From NCBI GenBank assembly GCA_963766295.1, contig CAVXYW010000002.1, positions 620,001 to 684,000 on the forward strand: a stretch of 64,000 bases of DNA, written 5' to 3'. Position 1 is the stretch's first letter, and each line of letters begins with the position of its first letter. Positions 7,554 to 16,507 of this stretch are shown one piece after another. The position numbers were made by a program, and so were the translations under genes. The DNA is from JBBDRJ01 sp963766295 (lineage in GTDB: Bacteria > Actinomycetota > JAICYB01). Under the pieces are notes generated by a model. It had not been told where the DNA came from and searched no databases. It worked only from the letters and a program-made list of their open reading frames with translations.

Positions 7554-9043
7554 CACGCCAACTCGTAGACCGGGCTTCCTTCTCCCTTGCGCACCTTGAT
7601 GCGCGCACCGACGATGTTGCGTCCGGAGATCTGCTTCGGAAGATCGGAGTCGGCGGGTACGGCTACGACGCGTTGTCCGCTGCCGAGTGTTGCGTACACC
7701 GGAGCGCGGACGGGACCAGCGTCCTTGTCGTGCTCGACCGTGAAGCCATCGACGGTCGCTTCGCCTTCCGGATCGGTCGCAAGCTCGAGCGACGACGCGT
7801 CGATCTCCGCCTGGACGTCCGTCATGTCGGGGTGCTTCCATCCGTTAGGCGGCGGAGACGCACCGTAGATGCCCATCGCCATCTTCGTGCAGTACCACGA
7901 GATTCCGGTAACGAGACCTGTTTCGTTCCCGTAGGTCTCGCGCAGCTTCTGCACGAGTATCGCGATGGAGTGTGAGACGTAGTTGTTCCCCGGACCACCA
8001 AAGTAAGGGAGACCACCGGTGAGCGTGAGGCTGCGCTTGTCGTCGAGCGGGATGCCGAGTGCTTCTGCGCTCATCTGCACAGCGGAAGGGAAGCAGGAGT
8101 AGAGATCGATGTGTGTGACGTCGTCCACGCCAATGCCGGCGGCGGGGAAGACGGCTTTGCCCACTGCCTCCATGGCGACGCTTCGATCGAAGTACGGACG
8201 CTGCGCCAGGAACCACACATCGTCGGCCTTGGCGCCGGCCCAGGGGAACACCCACTTGTCCTTCGGAACTCCGGCCTTCTCGGCGGCTTCCACCGACAAG
8301 ACGATGATCGCGGCCGCCATGTCGACCTGAAGGATCGAGTTCAGGTTCTTCGTGTACGGCTCGGCGATCATGCGGTTGTCGTCGTTGATGTCCGATAGCT
8401 CACGCGCGGTGCGTTCCTTCGGGAACCAAGCGAGATCCGGGTGCGAAGCGGCCACCTTCGTGAACGGAGCCATGAGCTCGCCGAGCCAGATGCGTTGTTG
8501 ATCTGGGGTGCGTCCGTCGCGATGCGCCAAGGCCTGTTCGAACATCGGATAGATAGAAGCGGGCGCGACCAATCGGGCTGCCAGCTCTTCCGGGCAAACG
8601 GGCGAGCGGTCGTCGCCCATCGCGGGATCGGCCGGAAGGTCGTCGCTCCGTCCACGGTCGTCGTCTGCACCCCGACTAACGGCGCGCCTAACCGAGTCGA
8701 AGGCTTCGCAACCTGCGATCAGTGCACCGTTGATCTCACCGGCGACTATGCGGTCGCTAACGAGATTGATCAGTGTCTGCGGCGTTGACCCACCGACGGT
8801 GCTCACCGATCGCTCCCGAGGTTGGATCCCGAGCCGCTGGGCGAGAAGAGTGGCCGGAGCCGGTGATCGCCAGGAGATCTGACTGACCTCGTGCAGGGCG
8901 TCGATGCGCTCGAGGGCATGGCCACCGGCGTCGTCGTTGGCCTTCCGAGATACCTCTTCGAGCATGTCGAGGACATGCGCGACCTTTGGACGGCGATTCG
9001 TTGCTTGGCCCACGCCGACGATGACCGGTGTTTGCGGGTCCAT
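7553..9043 (-). CDS. Thiolase-like protein type 1 (acetyl-CoA acetyltransferase-like) without nucleophilic cysteine
   Basis: A 496-residue thiolase-superfamily protein with an extra C-terminal OB-like domain (about 410-496, VRAPVYATLGSGQRVVA), the layout of the TLP1 subfamily. The N-terminal thiolase half starts PVIVGVGQATNR. At the position of the usual nucleophilic cysteine the sequence has VGGSTPQTL, so Cys is replaced by Ser. DLYSCFPSAVQ and TGGLPYFGGPGNNYVSHS supply the C-terminal thiolase loops. Acyl transfer by the classical ping-pong mechanism is therefore unlikely; lipid or acyl-CoA binding, or a hydrolytic role, is possible. Start ATG at 9043 has a TACGCT box at 9053-9058. First gene of a two-gene operon with the MBL hydrolase. 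Confidence 0.85.
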   Translation of the reverse strand: MDPQTPVIVGVGQATNRRPKVAHVLDMLEEVSRKANDDAGGHALERIDALHEVSQISWRSPAPATLLAQRLGIQPRERSVSTVGGSTPQTLINLVSDRIVAGEINGALIAGCEAFDSVRRAVSRGADDDRGRSDDLPADPAMGDDRSPVCPEELAARLVAPASIYPMFEQALAHRDGRTPDQQRIWLGELMAPFTKVAASHPDLAWFPKERTARELSDINDDNRMIAEPYTKNLNSILQVDMAAAIIVLSVEAAEKAGVPKDKWVFPWAGAKADDVWFLAQRPYFDRSVAMEAVGKAVFPAAGIGVDDVTHIDLYSCFPSAVQMSAEALGIPLDDKRSLTLTGGLPYFGGPGNNYVSHSIAILVQKLRETYGNETGLVTGISWYCTKMAMGIYGASPPPNGWKHPDMTDVQAEIDASSLELATDPEGEATVDGFTVEHDKDAGPVRAPVYATLGSGQRVVAVPADSDLPKQISGRNIVGARIKVRKGEGSPVYELA

Positions 9044-9052
9044 GTATCCGAC

Positions 9053-9075
9053 AGCGTAGCCGTCTCGGTTAGCTT
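9053..9075. promoter_or_regulatory. Divergent leaderless -10 boxes
   Basis: In the 38-base gap between the thiolase-like gene (minus) and the LURP-like gene (plus), TACGCT (minus strand, 9053-9058) and TAGCTT (plus, 9070-9075) stand 9 and 6 bases from the two start codons. Confidence 0.4.
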
Positions 9076-9081
9076 CGTGAC

Positions 9082-9711
9082 ATGACCGAGGCTGGTAACT
9101 CCCTTCAGAGCCGATCCGAGTTTCTTCTTCGCCAGCGCGTGACGCTGATGATTAACCGTTACGAGCTTTACGAACCTGTTAGTCCCGGGAGCAGGGAAGA
9201 AGGCGCGCTCCTTGCGTTCGTCGAGCAGAAGCGGATGAAGCTCCGCGAGGAGATCCAGTTCTTCGCCGACCGCGACAAGACGCAGCTGCTCTTCTCGGTG
9301 AAGGCGGAGAACATCCTGGACCCACGTGGGCGATACCAATTGCTCGATACGTCCGGCGGGATCATCGCCCGCTTCAAGAAGAACTTCGGGCAGAGCCTGC
9401 TTCGAAGCACCTGGCATCTTCAGGACGCCGACGGCAACGAGAACGGGATCGCCAAAGAGCGCAACCTCTTCGCTGCGCTGTTCCGTCGCTTCGCGACTCT
9501 CGTCCCGTACATCGGCGAGTTCCTTGGTCTGATGCCGATCGCCTACCACTTCGACTTCAAAGGTCCCGACGACGAGCTAAAAGCAAGCGTCGAAAGGATC
9601 TGGGCTATCCGGGATCGCTACCGATTGAAGGTCACCGATGAAGGACAAGACATCGACCGGCGACTGCTGATCGGGATGGCCGTTTGCATGGACGCCCTGC
9701 AGCGCAGATAG
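9082..9711 (+). CDS. LURP-one-related / tubby C-terminal-like protein
   Basis: A 209-residue cytosolic protein. The central part (RVTLMINRYELYEP, LLFSVKAENILDPRGRYQLL, GGIIARFKKNFGQSLLRSTW) has the repeated beta-strand pattern of LURP-one/scramblase-like (tubby C-terminal superfamily) proteins common in actinobacteria. The biological role is unknown. The ATG lacks a Shine-Dalgarno and is preceded by TAGCTT at 9070-9075, suggesting a leaderless mRNA. Divergent from the thiolase-like gene across 38 bases, and convergent with the cyclase-AAA gene (3-base gap). Confidence 0.6.
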   Translation: MTEAGNSLQSRSEFLLRQRVTLMINRYELYEPVSPGSREEGALLAFVEQKRMKLREEIQFFADRDKTQLLFSVKAENILDPRGRYQLLDTSGGIIARFKKNFGQSLLRSTWHLQDADGNENGIAKERNLFAALFRRFATLVPYIGEFLGLMPIAYHFDFKGPDDELKASVERIWAIRDRYRLKVTDEGQDIDRRLLIGMAVCMDALQRR

Positions 9712-9714
9712 CGC

Positions 9715-12696
9715 CTAAGACTTAGCAGCAACCTGGCTGCGCACCGAGTCTTCCAGCGGCGCGCTTCCCTGCGATCTCGCAACCTCGATGGCAAGGTCGA
9801 GTTCGCTCGTTGCTTCGTCCTCCATGTCGGCATCAGATAGCACGCGTGCCTTCACGCGGCGCCATTCGGCTTCGAGGAAACGCTCCTCGGTCTTGCTCGC
9901 GATGCGTTCGGCTCGCGCGATGGTCAACGCAGCCCGTTCCTGGTCGCCGGCATCTAAAAGCGCTTCTGCGAGCCAGGTCAGTCCGAGAGTTGCACTGCCG
10001 AATCCGCCCGGCTGAAGAAGCAATGCGAGTGCGTCGTCGAGGACGCGAACGGCTTCGTCCATCCTTCCGTTCATCCAGAGAGCACGTCCTTTGGCGAACG
10101 CCGCTTGGCCGGACATGATGTGCCACTCGTTCTCGACGGCCATCTCGGTGGCGAGATCGGCGTAACGCTCCGCCTCGTCGGGTTCACCTCGAAACGCGTG
10201 CAAGGTCCCGCTCGAGACCAGTGCGTGGCACAGCGGAAAACCCATAGGTAGTTGTTCGCCCGCTTCGCGCGCCCGGGCCATGAATGTGAGGGATTCCTCC
10301 GGGCGCCCGAGGAACCAGTGCAGGTACGCGATGTGGAAGAGTGCGCTCACTCCGACGTCGAAGCCGTAAGCCTCACTCGCTGCTACATCTCGGTCGGGTC
10401 GATAGACCGAATGAGCCTCTTGCAGATGTTCCAAGGCGGCAGCGAAATGGCCGCGGTAGTACTCGATGATTCCCAACCACTCTTGAGCGAAGAGCTTGAA
10501 CGTCCTGCGGCCGGAACGCTCCGCGGAGGCGTTCATCTCTAGTGCTATCTCGCGAGCCTCCGGCAGACGGCCGTGACCGATGTAGAAGGCGCACAGACCG
10601 GAGATCGACGAGAACCGCTCGGGGGCGTCGGGTCCGGACGACTCCGTCAGCTCGCCGGCACGGATGAAGATCTGCTCCATTCGCGAATCTCCCGAACCGT
10701 TGGACTGAACGATGAGCCTCATGAGGACGAGGATCAGTCCGAGCTCTCGTTGATCGCGCTCCGTGGATTGATCTAGACCCTGCAGTGATTCGAGTGCGCG
10801 CATCGCATGTTGCACGCCTTCTTCCAAGCCATGACGGTCGCCTGAAGCCTGTGCTGCTCGCATCCAGTACTCGATCGCAGCGTTGGTCGAGCCGGCCTCG
10901 GCGTGGTGGTGGGCGACCAGCTCGGGCTGCGTCTTGACCAGATCTGGTAGGAATTCGACGAACGCTGTAGCGACCTTGGCGTGCAGATCCTTGCGGCGCG
11001 TACGCAGCAGCGACTCATAGGCGACGTCCCTGACCAATGCATGACGAAAGCGGTAAACGGGTGAGTTGTTCGGGCCATCCGGCACGCGTTCGACCAATCC
11101 CGAGCCCTCGAGCACCTTCAGGTCTCCGGCAAGTGATGCTCGGGGACGTCCGGAAACCGCGATCAGCAGATCCGTACCGAAGTCGCGTCCGAACACAGAT
11201 GCAACCTGTGCAAGCTCGCGAGCTTCACCGAGTCGATCCAGTCGCGCGGTGAGCGATTGCTGGATCGAAGCCGGTATGGAGTCGGTCGCCCCTTCGATGA
11301 AAGCTCTGGATACCTCTTCGATGAACAGTGGAACGCCGTCAGTGCGCGAGACGACGTCGGCCACGATCTCTTCGGACATCCGGCCGCCGGCCAAGGATCG
11401 AACCAGGTTGCTTGCGTTGTCGGCGGCAAGTGGAGCGAGGTGAAGATTCGTGCGGGGAGTGGAGCCCGACCAGACGGGTTCCCCTCCACGGGTAGTCAGC
11501 ACGAGCAAGACGGGACGGTTAACCATCTGTCTGTCGACGGCTGCGATCAACTCGGAGCTTGTCGGGTCGAGCCAATGTGCGTCCTCGACTACGAGCACCA
11601 CCGGACGTTCCCGACCGAAGGACAGGAACCACGCCGCCAGCGCGTCCATCGTTCGGCGACGTTCGATGGCCGGGGGCAGCCCGAGGTCGCGTGATGGAAG
11701 GCCGAGCAGCGACCGGAGTAGCTCGACGTCATCTTGGTCTGCCGCTTGTTCGATCGAGTCGTGAACGCGCATGGCCTCGATGACCGGCCGCAGAGGACTG
11801 AGGCTGTCGGTCGCGGTGGCCGCGAGGTCGATCCATCCGTGCTCGGTTGCGCTCAGCTCTTCACGGAACTTTCGTAGCAGTCGAGACTTGCCGACTCCCG
11901 GCTCTCCTTCGACGATCGCGATCTGTCCCTTGGATCCGGCAGCGGTCTTGAACAAGTCGTGGAGCTGCGCCATTTCTTCTTCTCGTCCGACGAAAGGAGT
12001 CGCTTGTGCCGGACGCTCCGCGATCTTGTCGGCTTCGCCTCGCACTCGGTGGAGTCGGATCGGCCGCGTTATTCCCTTCAACTCCGGAGTACCGAGGTCA
12101 TCGCTTACGAACCGTCCGGCGGTTAGGTCGAGCGTGTCTTGACTGACGACGACCTGACCCGAATCGGCGAAAGATTGGAGGCGGGCCGCGACATTGGGTG
12201 CGTCACCCATGACGACGTCGCGTTTCCATCCGCTGCCAGCGCCCATGTCGCCGACGATGACGAGGCCGGTATGAATGCCGGCGCGCATCTCCAGGACGCT
12301 TCCGGTCTGCTTCAACTGTTCGATCGCGGCCAGCGAAGCCCGGACGGCGCGGACCGCGCTGTCTTCGTGGGCTACCGGGTACCCGAAGTACGCGAGCACG
12401 GCGTCGCCCCGGTAATCGGCGATATAACCGCCTTCGGATTCGATTGCCGAAACGCACGTGCCCTGATAGGTCAGTACCAGGTCGCGGAACTCTTCCGGAT
12501 CCATGCGCTCCGCGATGGGCGTGGAGCCGACCATGTCGAGGAATACAACGGTGACGAGCCGGCGTTCGGCTTCGTCATGAATGGCGGTTATCGGTGTGCC
12601 GCAGTGCGCGCAGAAACGACCACCCGGCGTTAGGGTCCGTCCGCATGACGGACATGCGCCGGCGGCGATCTGGTCTTCCCCCATTCCCTCGGCCAC
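9715..12696 (-). CDS. Zinc ribbon / nucleotidyl cyclase / AAA ATPase / TPR signalling protein
   Basis: A 993-residue protein. Order: zinc ribbon (about 15-33, CPSC...CAHC), class III adenylate/guanylate cyclase homology domain (about 45-210), STAND/AAA predicted ATPase (about 230-500, Walker A EGEPGVGKSR, Walker B region VVLVVEDAHWLDP), then a long TPR-like helical region. In the cyclase domain both metal aspartates are present (FLDMVGST, YRGDAVLAYFGYP). The usual substrate-determining lysine before GD is replaced (IADYRGD), so the activity or base specificity is doubtful. Such proteins sense a ligand through the TPR part. GTG start with a TAGGAT box 7 bases upstream (12704-12709), likely leaderless. 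Start could also be the ATG four codons later. Confidence 0.88.
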   Translation of the reverse strand: MAEGMGEDQIAAGACPSCGRTLTPGGRFCAHCGTPITAIHDEAERRLVTVVFLDMVGSTPIAERMDPEEFRDLVLTYQGTCVSAIESEGGYIADYRGDAVLAYFGYPVAHEDSAVRAVRASLAAIEQLKQTGSVLEMRAGIHTGLVIVGDMGAGSGWKRDVVMGDAPNVAARLQSFADSGQVVVSQDTLDLTAGRFVSDDLGTPELKGITRPIRLHRVRGEADKIAERPAQATPFVGREEEMAQLHDLFKTAAGSKGQIAIVEGEPGVGKSRLLRKFREELSATEHGWIDLAATATDSLSPLRPVIEAMRVHDSIEQAADQDDVELLRSLLGLPSRDLGLPPAIERRRTMDALAAWFLSFGRERPVVLVVEDAHWLDPTSSELIAAVDRQMVNRPVLLVLTTRGGEPVWSGSTPRTNLHLAPLAADNASNLVRSLAGGRMSEEIVADVVSRTDGVPLFIEEVSRAFIEGATDSIPASIQQSLTARLDRLGEARELAQVASVFGRDFGTDLLIAVSGRPRASLAGDLKVLEGSGLVERVPDGPNNSPVYRFRHALVRDVAYESLLRTRRKDLHAKVATAFVEFLPDLVKTQPELVAHHHAEAGSTNAAIEYWMRAAQASGDRHGLEEGVQHAMRALESLQGLDQSTERDQRELGLILVLMRLIVQSNGSGDSRMEQIFIRAGELTESSGPDAPERFSSISGLCAFYIGHGRLPEAREIALEMNASAERSGRRTFKLFAQEWLGIIEYYRGHFAAALEHLQEAHSVYRPDRDVAASEAYGFDVGVSALFHIAYLHWFLGRPEESLTFMARAREAGEQLPMGFPLCHALVSSGTLHAFRGEPDEAERYADLATEMAVENEWHIMSGQAAFAKGRALWMNGRMDEAVRVLDDALALLLQPGGFGSATLGLTWLAEALLDAGDQERAALTIARAERIASKTEERFLEAEWRRVKARVLSDADMEDEATSELDLAIEVARSQGSAPLEDSVRSQVAAKS

Positions 12697-12703
12697 TGCA
12701 CGA

Positions 12704-12709
12704 ATCCTA
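12704..12709 (-). promoter_or_regulatory. Putative -10 box of the cyclase-AAA gene
   Basis: TAGGAT on the minus strand, 7 bases before the GTG start, no Shine-Dalgarno. The remaining part of the 92-base divergent region (12697-12788) also serves the lipoprotein gene. Confidence 0.4.
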
Positions 12710-12788
12710 TGGGCGTACGTGCCGGGGCGTCACACAAGGGGAATGGGCTACGGTGAGCATCGGCCAAAGATCAGCGAAAGGGAGAGGC

Positions 12789-13283
12789 ATGAAAACGATG
12801 CGTATCGCTGCGGTGCTGCTCGGAGCCCTTCTGTTTTTCGGCGCGTGTGCCGAGGACGACCCATCGGTTGTCCCAGACGCTCTATCGGAGGAAACGGACG
12901 CACCTGACGCAATGACGGACGAGGCCACAGTGAAAACAGCCGACTCGGATCTCGGCACGATCCTCACCGACTCCGAGGGACGCACCCTTTACGTGTTCAA
13001 GATGGATGAGCCTGGCGTGAGCAACTGTGAAGACAACTGTGCAGTGACGTGGCCACCCCTTGCGGCCGAAGGTGAGTCGACGGCCGGCGGCGACGCCGAG
13101 GAGTCCGAGCTCGACACGATCGAGCGTGGGGATGAAACCGAGCAGGTCACTTACAACGATCAGCCCCTCTATCACTTCTCGGGCGACCAAGCGGCCGGTG
13201 ACACCAACGGTCAAGGCGTCGGCGGAAATTGGTACGTCGTCGGCCCGGACGGGGAGCCCATCGAGGAGGCGGCGGACAACTAA
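12789..13283 (+). CDS. Secreted lipoprotein with two COG4315-type repeats
   Basis: A 164-residue lipoprotein: signal peptide RIAAVLLGALLFFGAC with lipobox FGAC, an acidic linker, then two COG4315-like repeats (GRTLYVFKMDEPG with SNCEDNCAVTWPPL, and NDQPLYHFSGDQAAGDTNGQ followed by GGNWYVV). Each carries the aromatic-rich Y-x-F/W-x-x-D pattern. The family is exported and of unknown function, often next to redox or acyl-CoA genes. Start ATG at 12789 chosen because GGAGAG lies 6 bases upstream; longer in-frame starts overlap the divergent cyclase gene. The acyl-CoA dehydrogenase begins 4 bases after its stop. Confidence 0.85.
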   Translation: MKTMRIAAVLLGALLFFGACAEDDPSVVPDALSEETDAPDAMTDEATVKTADSDLGTILTDSEGRTLYVFKMDEPGVSNCEDNCAVTWPPLAAEGESTAGGDAEESELDTIERGDETEQVTYNDQPLYHFSGDQAAGDTNGQGVGGNWYVVGPDGEPIEEAADN

Positions 13284-13287
13284 GACG

Positions 13288-14556
13288 ATGGACTTCGAGA
13301 TCCCGAAGGACCTTCAGGAGTACCTCGAGGAGCTGGACGAGTTCATCGAACGCGAGATCAAGCCGCTCGAATCCCAGGACGACAACATCCGGTTCTTCGA
13401 TCACCGGCGCGAGGACGCGCGCACGGACTGGGATCGCGGCGGTCTGCCGAACGAAGAGTGGGAGATGTTGCTCTACGAGGCTCGCCGTCGCGCGGACGCC
13501 GCCGGTCACTACCGGTATCCGTTCCCGAAGGAATACGGAGGCCAGGACGGTACCAACCTAGGCATGGCCGTCATCCGCGAGCACCTCGCGCACAAGGGCC
13601 TCGGTCTTCACTGCGACCTTCAAAACGAGCACGCGATCGTTGGGAACAACGTCGGTTTGCTCTTGATGATCAAGTACGGCACCGAGGAGCAGAAGAAGGA
13701 ATGGATCGATGTCCTGGCCGAAGGCCGTGGCGGGTTCGCGTTCGGGATCACCGAGCCGGCTCACGGATCGGACGCCACCTATATGGAGACCACGGCCGTC
13801 CGCAGCGGCGACGAATGGATCATCAATGGTGAGAAGACCTTCAACACCGGTGTCCACCGCGCGACCTACGACATGATCATGGCGCGCACGAGCGGGGAGG
13901 CCGGCGACGGCTTCGGTATCACCGCGTTCCTTGTCCCGACAAGCTCACCGGGTTTCGAGATCCTCGAGTACCTCTGGACGTTCAACATGCCCACCGATCA
14001 TGCGCACATCCGTTTGACCGACGTGCACGTACCGGACTCGGCCATCTTCGGCGGCGAAGGCAAGGGGCTGATGGTCGTCCAGGAGTTCTTCAACGAGAAC
14101 CGGATCCGACAGGCTGCGTCATCACTTGGCGCTGCGCAGTACTGCATCGACCAAGCGGTGGAGTACGCAAAGGTGAGAGCGCCATTTGGAAAGCCATTGG
14201 CTCAAAATCAGGCGATCCAGTTTCCGCTAGTTGAGCTTCAGACCCAGTGCGAGATGCTCCGCGCGTTGATCCACAAGACGGCGTGGTCGATGGACGAATA
14301 CGGAGCGTTCTCCGTCTCGGACAAGGTGTCGATGTGCAACTACTGGTCGAACCGACTGTGCTGCGAAGCCGCGGACCGGGCGATCCAGGTGCACGGTGGG
14401 CTCGGTTACACCCGCAAGATGCCGTTCGAGCACATCTATCGGCACCATCGCCGGTACCGGATCACCGAAGGTAGTGAGGAGATCCAGATGCGCCGGATCG
14501 CGGGCTATATGTTCGGCTTCATGAAGCAACGGGAGCCGAAGGGGGTCGTGACATGA
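13288..14556 (+). CDS. Acyl-CoA dehydrogenase
   Basis: A 422-residue FAD-dependent acyl-CoA dehydrogenase that introduces the alpha-beta double bond of an acyl-CoA and passes electrons to ETF. It has the FAD-contact segment FAFGITEPAHGSDATYMETT, the middle-domain INGEKTFNTGVH, and the C-terminal QVHGGLGYTRKMPFEHIYRHHR followed by ITEGSEEIQMRRIAG. The N-terminus (DLQEYLEELDEFIEREIKPLE) is the usual helical domain. Start ATG is 4 bases after the lipoprotein stop, and its stop overlaps the next gene (ATGA), giving a three-gene operon. The substrate class is not evident. Confidence 0.93.
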   Translation: MDFEIPKDLQEYLEELDEFIEREIKPLESQDDNIRFFDHRREDARTDWDRGGLPNEEWEMLLYEARRRADAAGHYRYPFPKEYGGQDGTNLGMAVIREHLAHKGLGLHCDLQNEHAIVGNNVGLLLMIKYGTEEQKKEWIDVLAEGRGGFAFGITEPAHGSDATYMETTAVRSGDEWIINGEKTFNTGVHRATYDMIMARTSGEAGDGFGITAFLVPTSSPGFEILEYLWTFNMPTDHAHIRLTDVHVPDSAIFGGEGKGLMVVQEFFNENRIRQAASSLGAAQYCIDQAVEYAKVRAPFGKPLAQNQAIQFPLVELQTQCEMLRALIHKTAWSMDEYGAFSVSDKVSMCNYWSNRLCCEAADRAIQVHGGLGYTRKMPFEHIYRHHRRYRITEGSEEIQMRRIAGYMFGFMKQREPKGVVT

Positions 14557-14957
14557 CGCAAGCAGACGACAACGTTGAGTTAGTTCGGAGGGGATTCGCG
14601 GCTTACGACGCGGGCGACCTCGACACCGTGATCGAAATGTGGCATCCCGATGTCGTTTATCACGGCTGGAGCGTTGACGGTGAGCGCAAGGAGTTTCGGG
14701 GCCGTGATGCGTTCTTCGGGATGCTGATGGAAGCAGTGACGAAGCTCGACGAGAACAAACAAGATCTGGTGTCGATAACGCCGGTCGGGGACGAGATCGT
14801 CATGTGCCAACTGCGAGGCCATCGCCGTGCCAAGGGTTCTTCGGAGACCAAGACCTACGACTTCGTCATGGTCCTGCGCTTACAGGACGGCCAAGTGATC
14901 CACGGGTCGGATATGGCCGACAGCAAGGCCGAATCGTTCTGGCGGTCCCTTAACTAG
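14553..14957 (+). CDS. SnoaL-like / NTF2-fold protein
   Basis: A 134-residue cone-shaped alpha+beta barrel protein (NTF2/SnoaL superfamily): LVRRGFAAYDAGDLDTVIEMW, DVVYHGWSVDGE, FRGRDAFFGMLMEAV, HGSDMADSKAESFWRS. These are small-ligand isomerases, hydrolases or binding proteins. Overlaps the acyl-CoA dehydrogenase stop (ATGA), so it is co-translated and may act on the same substrate. Specific reaction unknown. Confidence 0.8.
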   Translation: MTQADDNVELVRRGFAAYDAGDLDTVIEMWHPDVVYHGWSVDGERKEFRGRDAFFGMLMEAVTKLDENKQDLVSITPVGDEIVMCQLRGHRRAKGSSETKTYDFVMVLRLQDGQVIHGSDMADSKAESFWRSLN

Positions 14958-14985
14958 AGCCAGACCCGTTGACACGCCTCGCCAA

Positions 14986-15981
14986 CTAAACCGAAAGCAA
15001 CAGCACACCGTCGGAGTGCTCTTCCAACGCAAGTTCTTGACCCGAGAGAAGCTCGGCCGCGATGGCGCTCACGATTATTCGTCTGGGCTCGGCTTTCGCG
15101 GCTAACTGGAAGGCCTCGAAGATCGCCCGTCCGACGGCGTCGTCTTCGACGAGTTCGACGACCCCTGCGTGTAACGAGATCCTCGATGGCCCCAGTGCTC
15201 GACTAATCGATCGAGCGAACGCGAGTGCGTTTGCCGGATCCTCGAAGAAGGCCAGGCATCCGTCGCCCACCAACTTCAAGAAGCTGCCCTTGTGAATCGC
15301 GAACGTCTCAGAGATTCCTCGCCTGAACGCACCGATGAACCCGACGAGTTCGGTGTGTGTCGTGTCAGCCGCTTGAGCACTAGAGCCGACCATGTCGACC
15401 GTGACGATCATCATCACAGCGCGGTCTTTATCACCCCAGATCCGGAGCGGTGGAAAATCGTGCTGGATGTCCGGCCCACGAACTCCGAAGAGTTCCTGGG
15501 CTCTCGGCCAATCGCGCACGCGGTAGGTGCCCAACCGGGTCAAGGAGATGGGCTCCGGTAGTTCCGGCTCCGCAAGATCTGCACTCACGCGGGATACGAC
15601 GATCTGTCCGCCATGCGCGAGCGAGCGAAGGCGTGCCGTTCGGTTGGGCACGACACCGAAATAATTCCCGCCTCGGACCAGGACTTCACCCGTATGGATC
15701 GCGGCTCGAACCTTCAACGAGGAGGTGGAGGCCAGCGAGCGTTGTAGCTGATAGCCGGCAACGATCGCGGACGAAGCTCGATCAAAGACTGCAAACGCGC
15801 TATCGCCTTCGCCGCGGGACATGATCAGAGATCCGCCTTCCGCTTCGACCGCTCTGAGGATGTTTTCTTCGAGCGATGCGATCGATTCGTCCATCTCCTC
15901 GCTGTTCCCGCTCCAGCCGGCCGAGCTTGCCTCGACGTCGGTAAGCAGGAACGTCACGGTGCCGGACGGGCTAGGACGCAT
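14986..15981 (-). CDS. Protein with two tandem class III cyclase homology domains
   Basis: A 331-residue protein made of two nucleotidyl-cyclase homology domains (about 5-165 and 190-331). Domain 1 has VTFLLTDVEAS and the variant SRGEGDSAFAVF loop (GEGDS instead of a KxxGDG), then IHTGEVLVRGGNYFGVVPNRTARL. Domain 2 has MIVTVDMVGSSA and KLVGDGCLAFFEDP, retaining lysine and both aspartates. A single chain could therefore form an intramolecular pseudo-heterodimer with one catalytic and one regulatory half. Start taken at the internal ATG (MRPSPSGTVTF), overlapping the upstream cyclase stop by 11 bases; a longer start at 16038 is possible. Activity unproven. Confidence 0.85.
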   Translation of the reverse strand: MRPSPSGTVTFLLTDVEASSAGWSGNSEEMDESIASLEENILRAVEAEGGSLIMSRGEGDSAFAVFDRASSAIVAGYQLQRSLASTSSLKVRAAIHTGEVLVRGGNYFGVVPNRTARLRSLAHGGQIVVSRVSADLAEPELPEPISLTRLGTYRVRDWPRAQELFGVRGPDIQHDFPPLRIWGDKDRAVMMIVTVDMVGSSAQAADTTHTELVGFIGAFRRGISETFAIHKGSFLKLVGDGCLAFFEDPANALAFARSISRALGPSRISLHAGVVELVEDDAVGRAIFEAFQLAAKAEPRRIIVSAIAAELLSGQELALEEHSDGVLLLSV

Positions 15982-16507
15982 CGGATTCGAGTGTGTAGAC
16001 CGCGGGCGGACGATGTTTCCGCCATGGACTTCGCTCATCGCTTGGTAGCTGCCTGTAAACGGGCTCAGTGATGCGTATCCCGGGCCCGGCGCCCAGGCGG
16101 AACGTGTGCATCACGCCCGTCCCCATCGCGTTGTAGTGACCGTCGGGTTCGAATTCTCCTTCGGCAACAACGGCCTGATGGATGTTGGCGCCTATCTCGA
16201 CATCGACGCCGAATGCGTCTCGCAGGTCGTCCGTGGCGCCGCTGAGCTCAATCGCGGTCGCGATGGCGTCCGTGGCCCTCTCTTCATCGAAGACGGCAAA
16301 GAAGCCATCCCCGAGGAACGTGACTATGCGACCGCCGTGGGCCGAGACGGCCCGTCCGCATGCCGCGAAGAAGCTGTTGATGAATTCCGCGAGCCTTACA
16401 GCGTCGAAACGTGCGACAGCACGGCTCGTTCCGGCGAGATCAACCACGAGGAGCACGCGCTTGCGCTCCGTGAGGTTGCGGGGGGGTACGACGACTGCCT
16501 CGGCCAC
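15971..16507 (-). CDS. Stand-alone class III nucleotidyl cyclase homology domain protein
   Basis: A 178-residue protein consisting of one cyclase homology domain: LLVVDLAGTSRAVARFD (metal-binding Asp), IVTFLGDGFFAVFDEE (second metal Asp, but Thr replaces the adenine-selecting Lys), VDVEIGANIHQAVVAEGEF, MGTGVMHTFRL. GTG start chosen because AAAGGAGG lies 6 bases upstream. Translationally coupled to the two-domain cyclase protein that follows. Possible catalytic or regulatory partner of that protein. Confidence 0.83.
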   Translation of the reverse strand: MAEAVVVPPRNLTERKRVLLVVDLAGTSRAVARFDAVRLAEFINSFFAACGRAVSAHGGRIVTFLGDGFFAVFDEERATDAIATAIELSGATDDLRDAFGVDVEIGANIHQAVVAEGEFEPDGHYNAMGTGVMHTFRLGAGPGIRITEPVYRQLPSDERSPWRKHRPPAVYTLESDAS

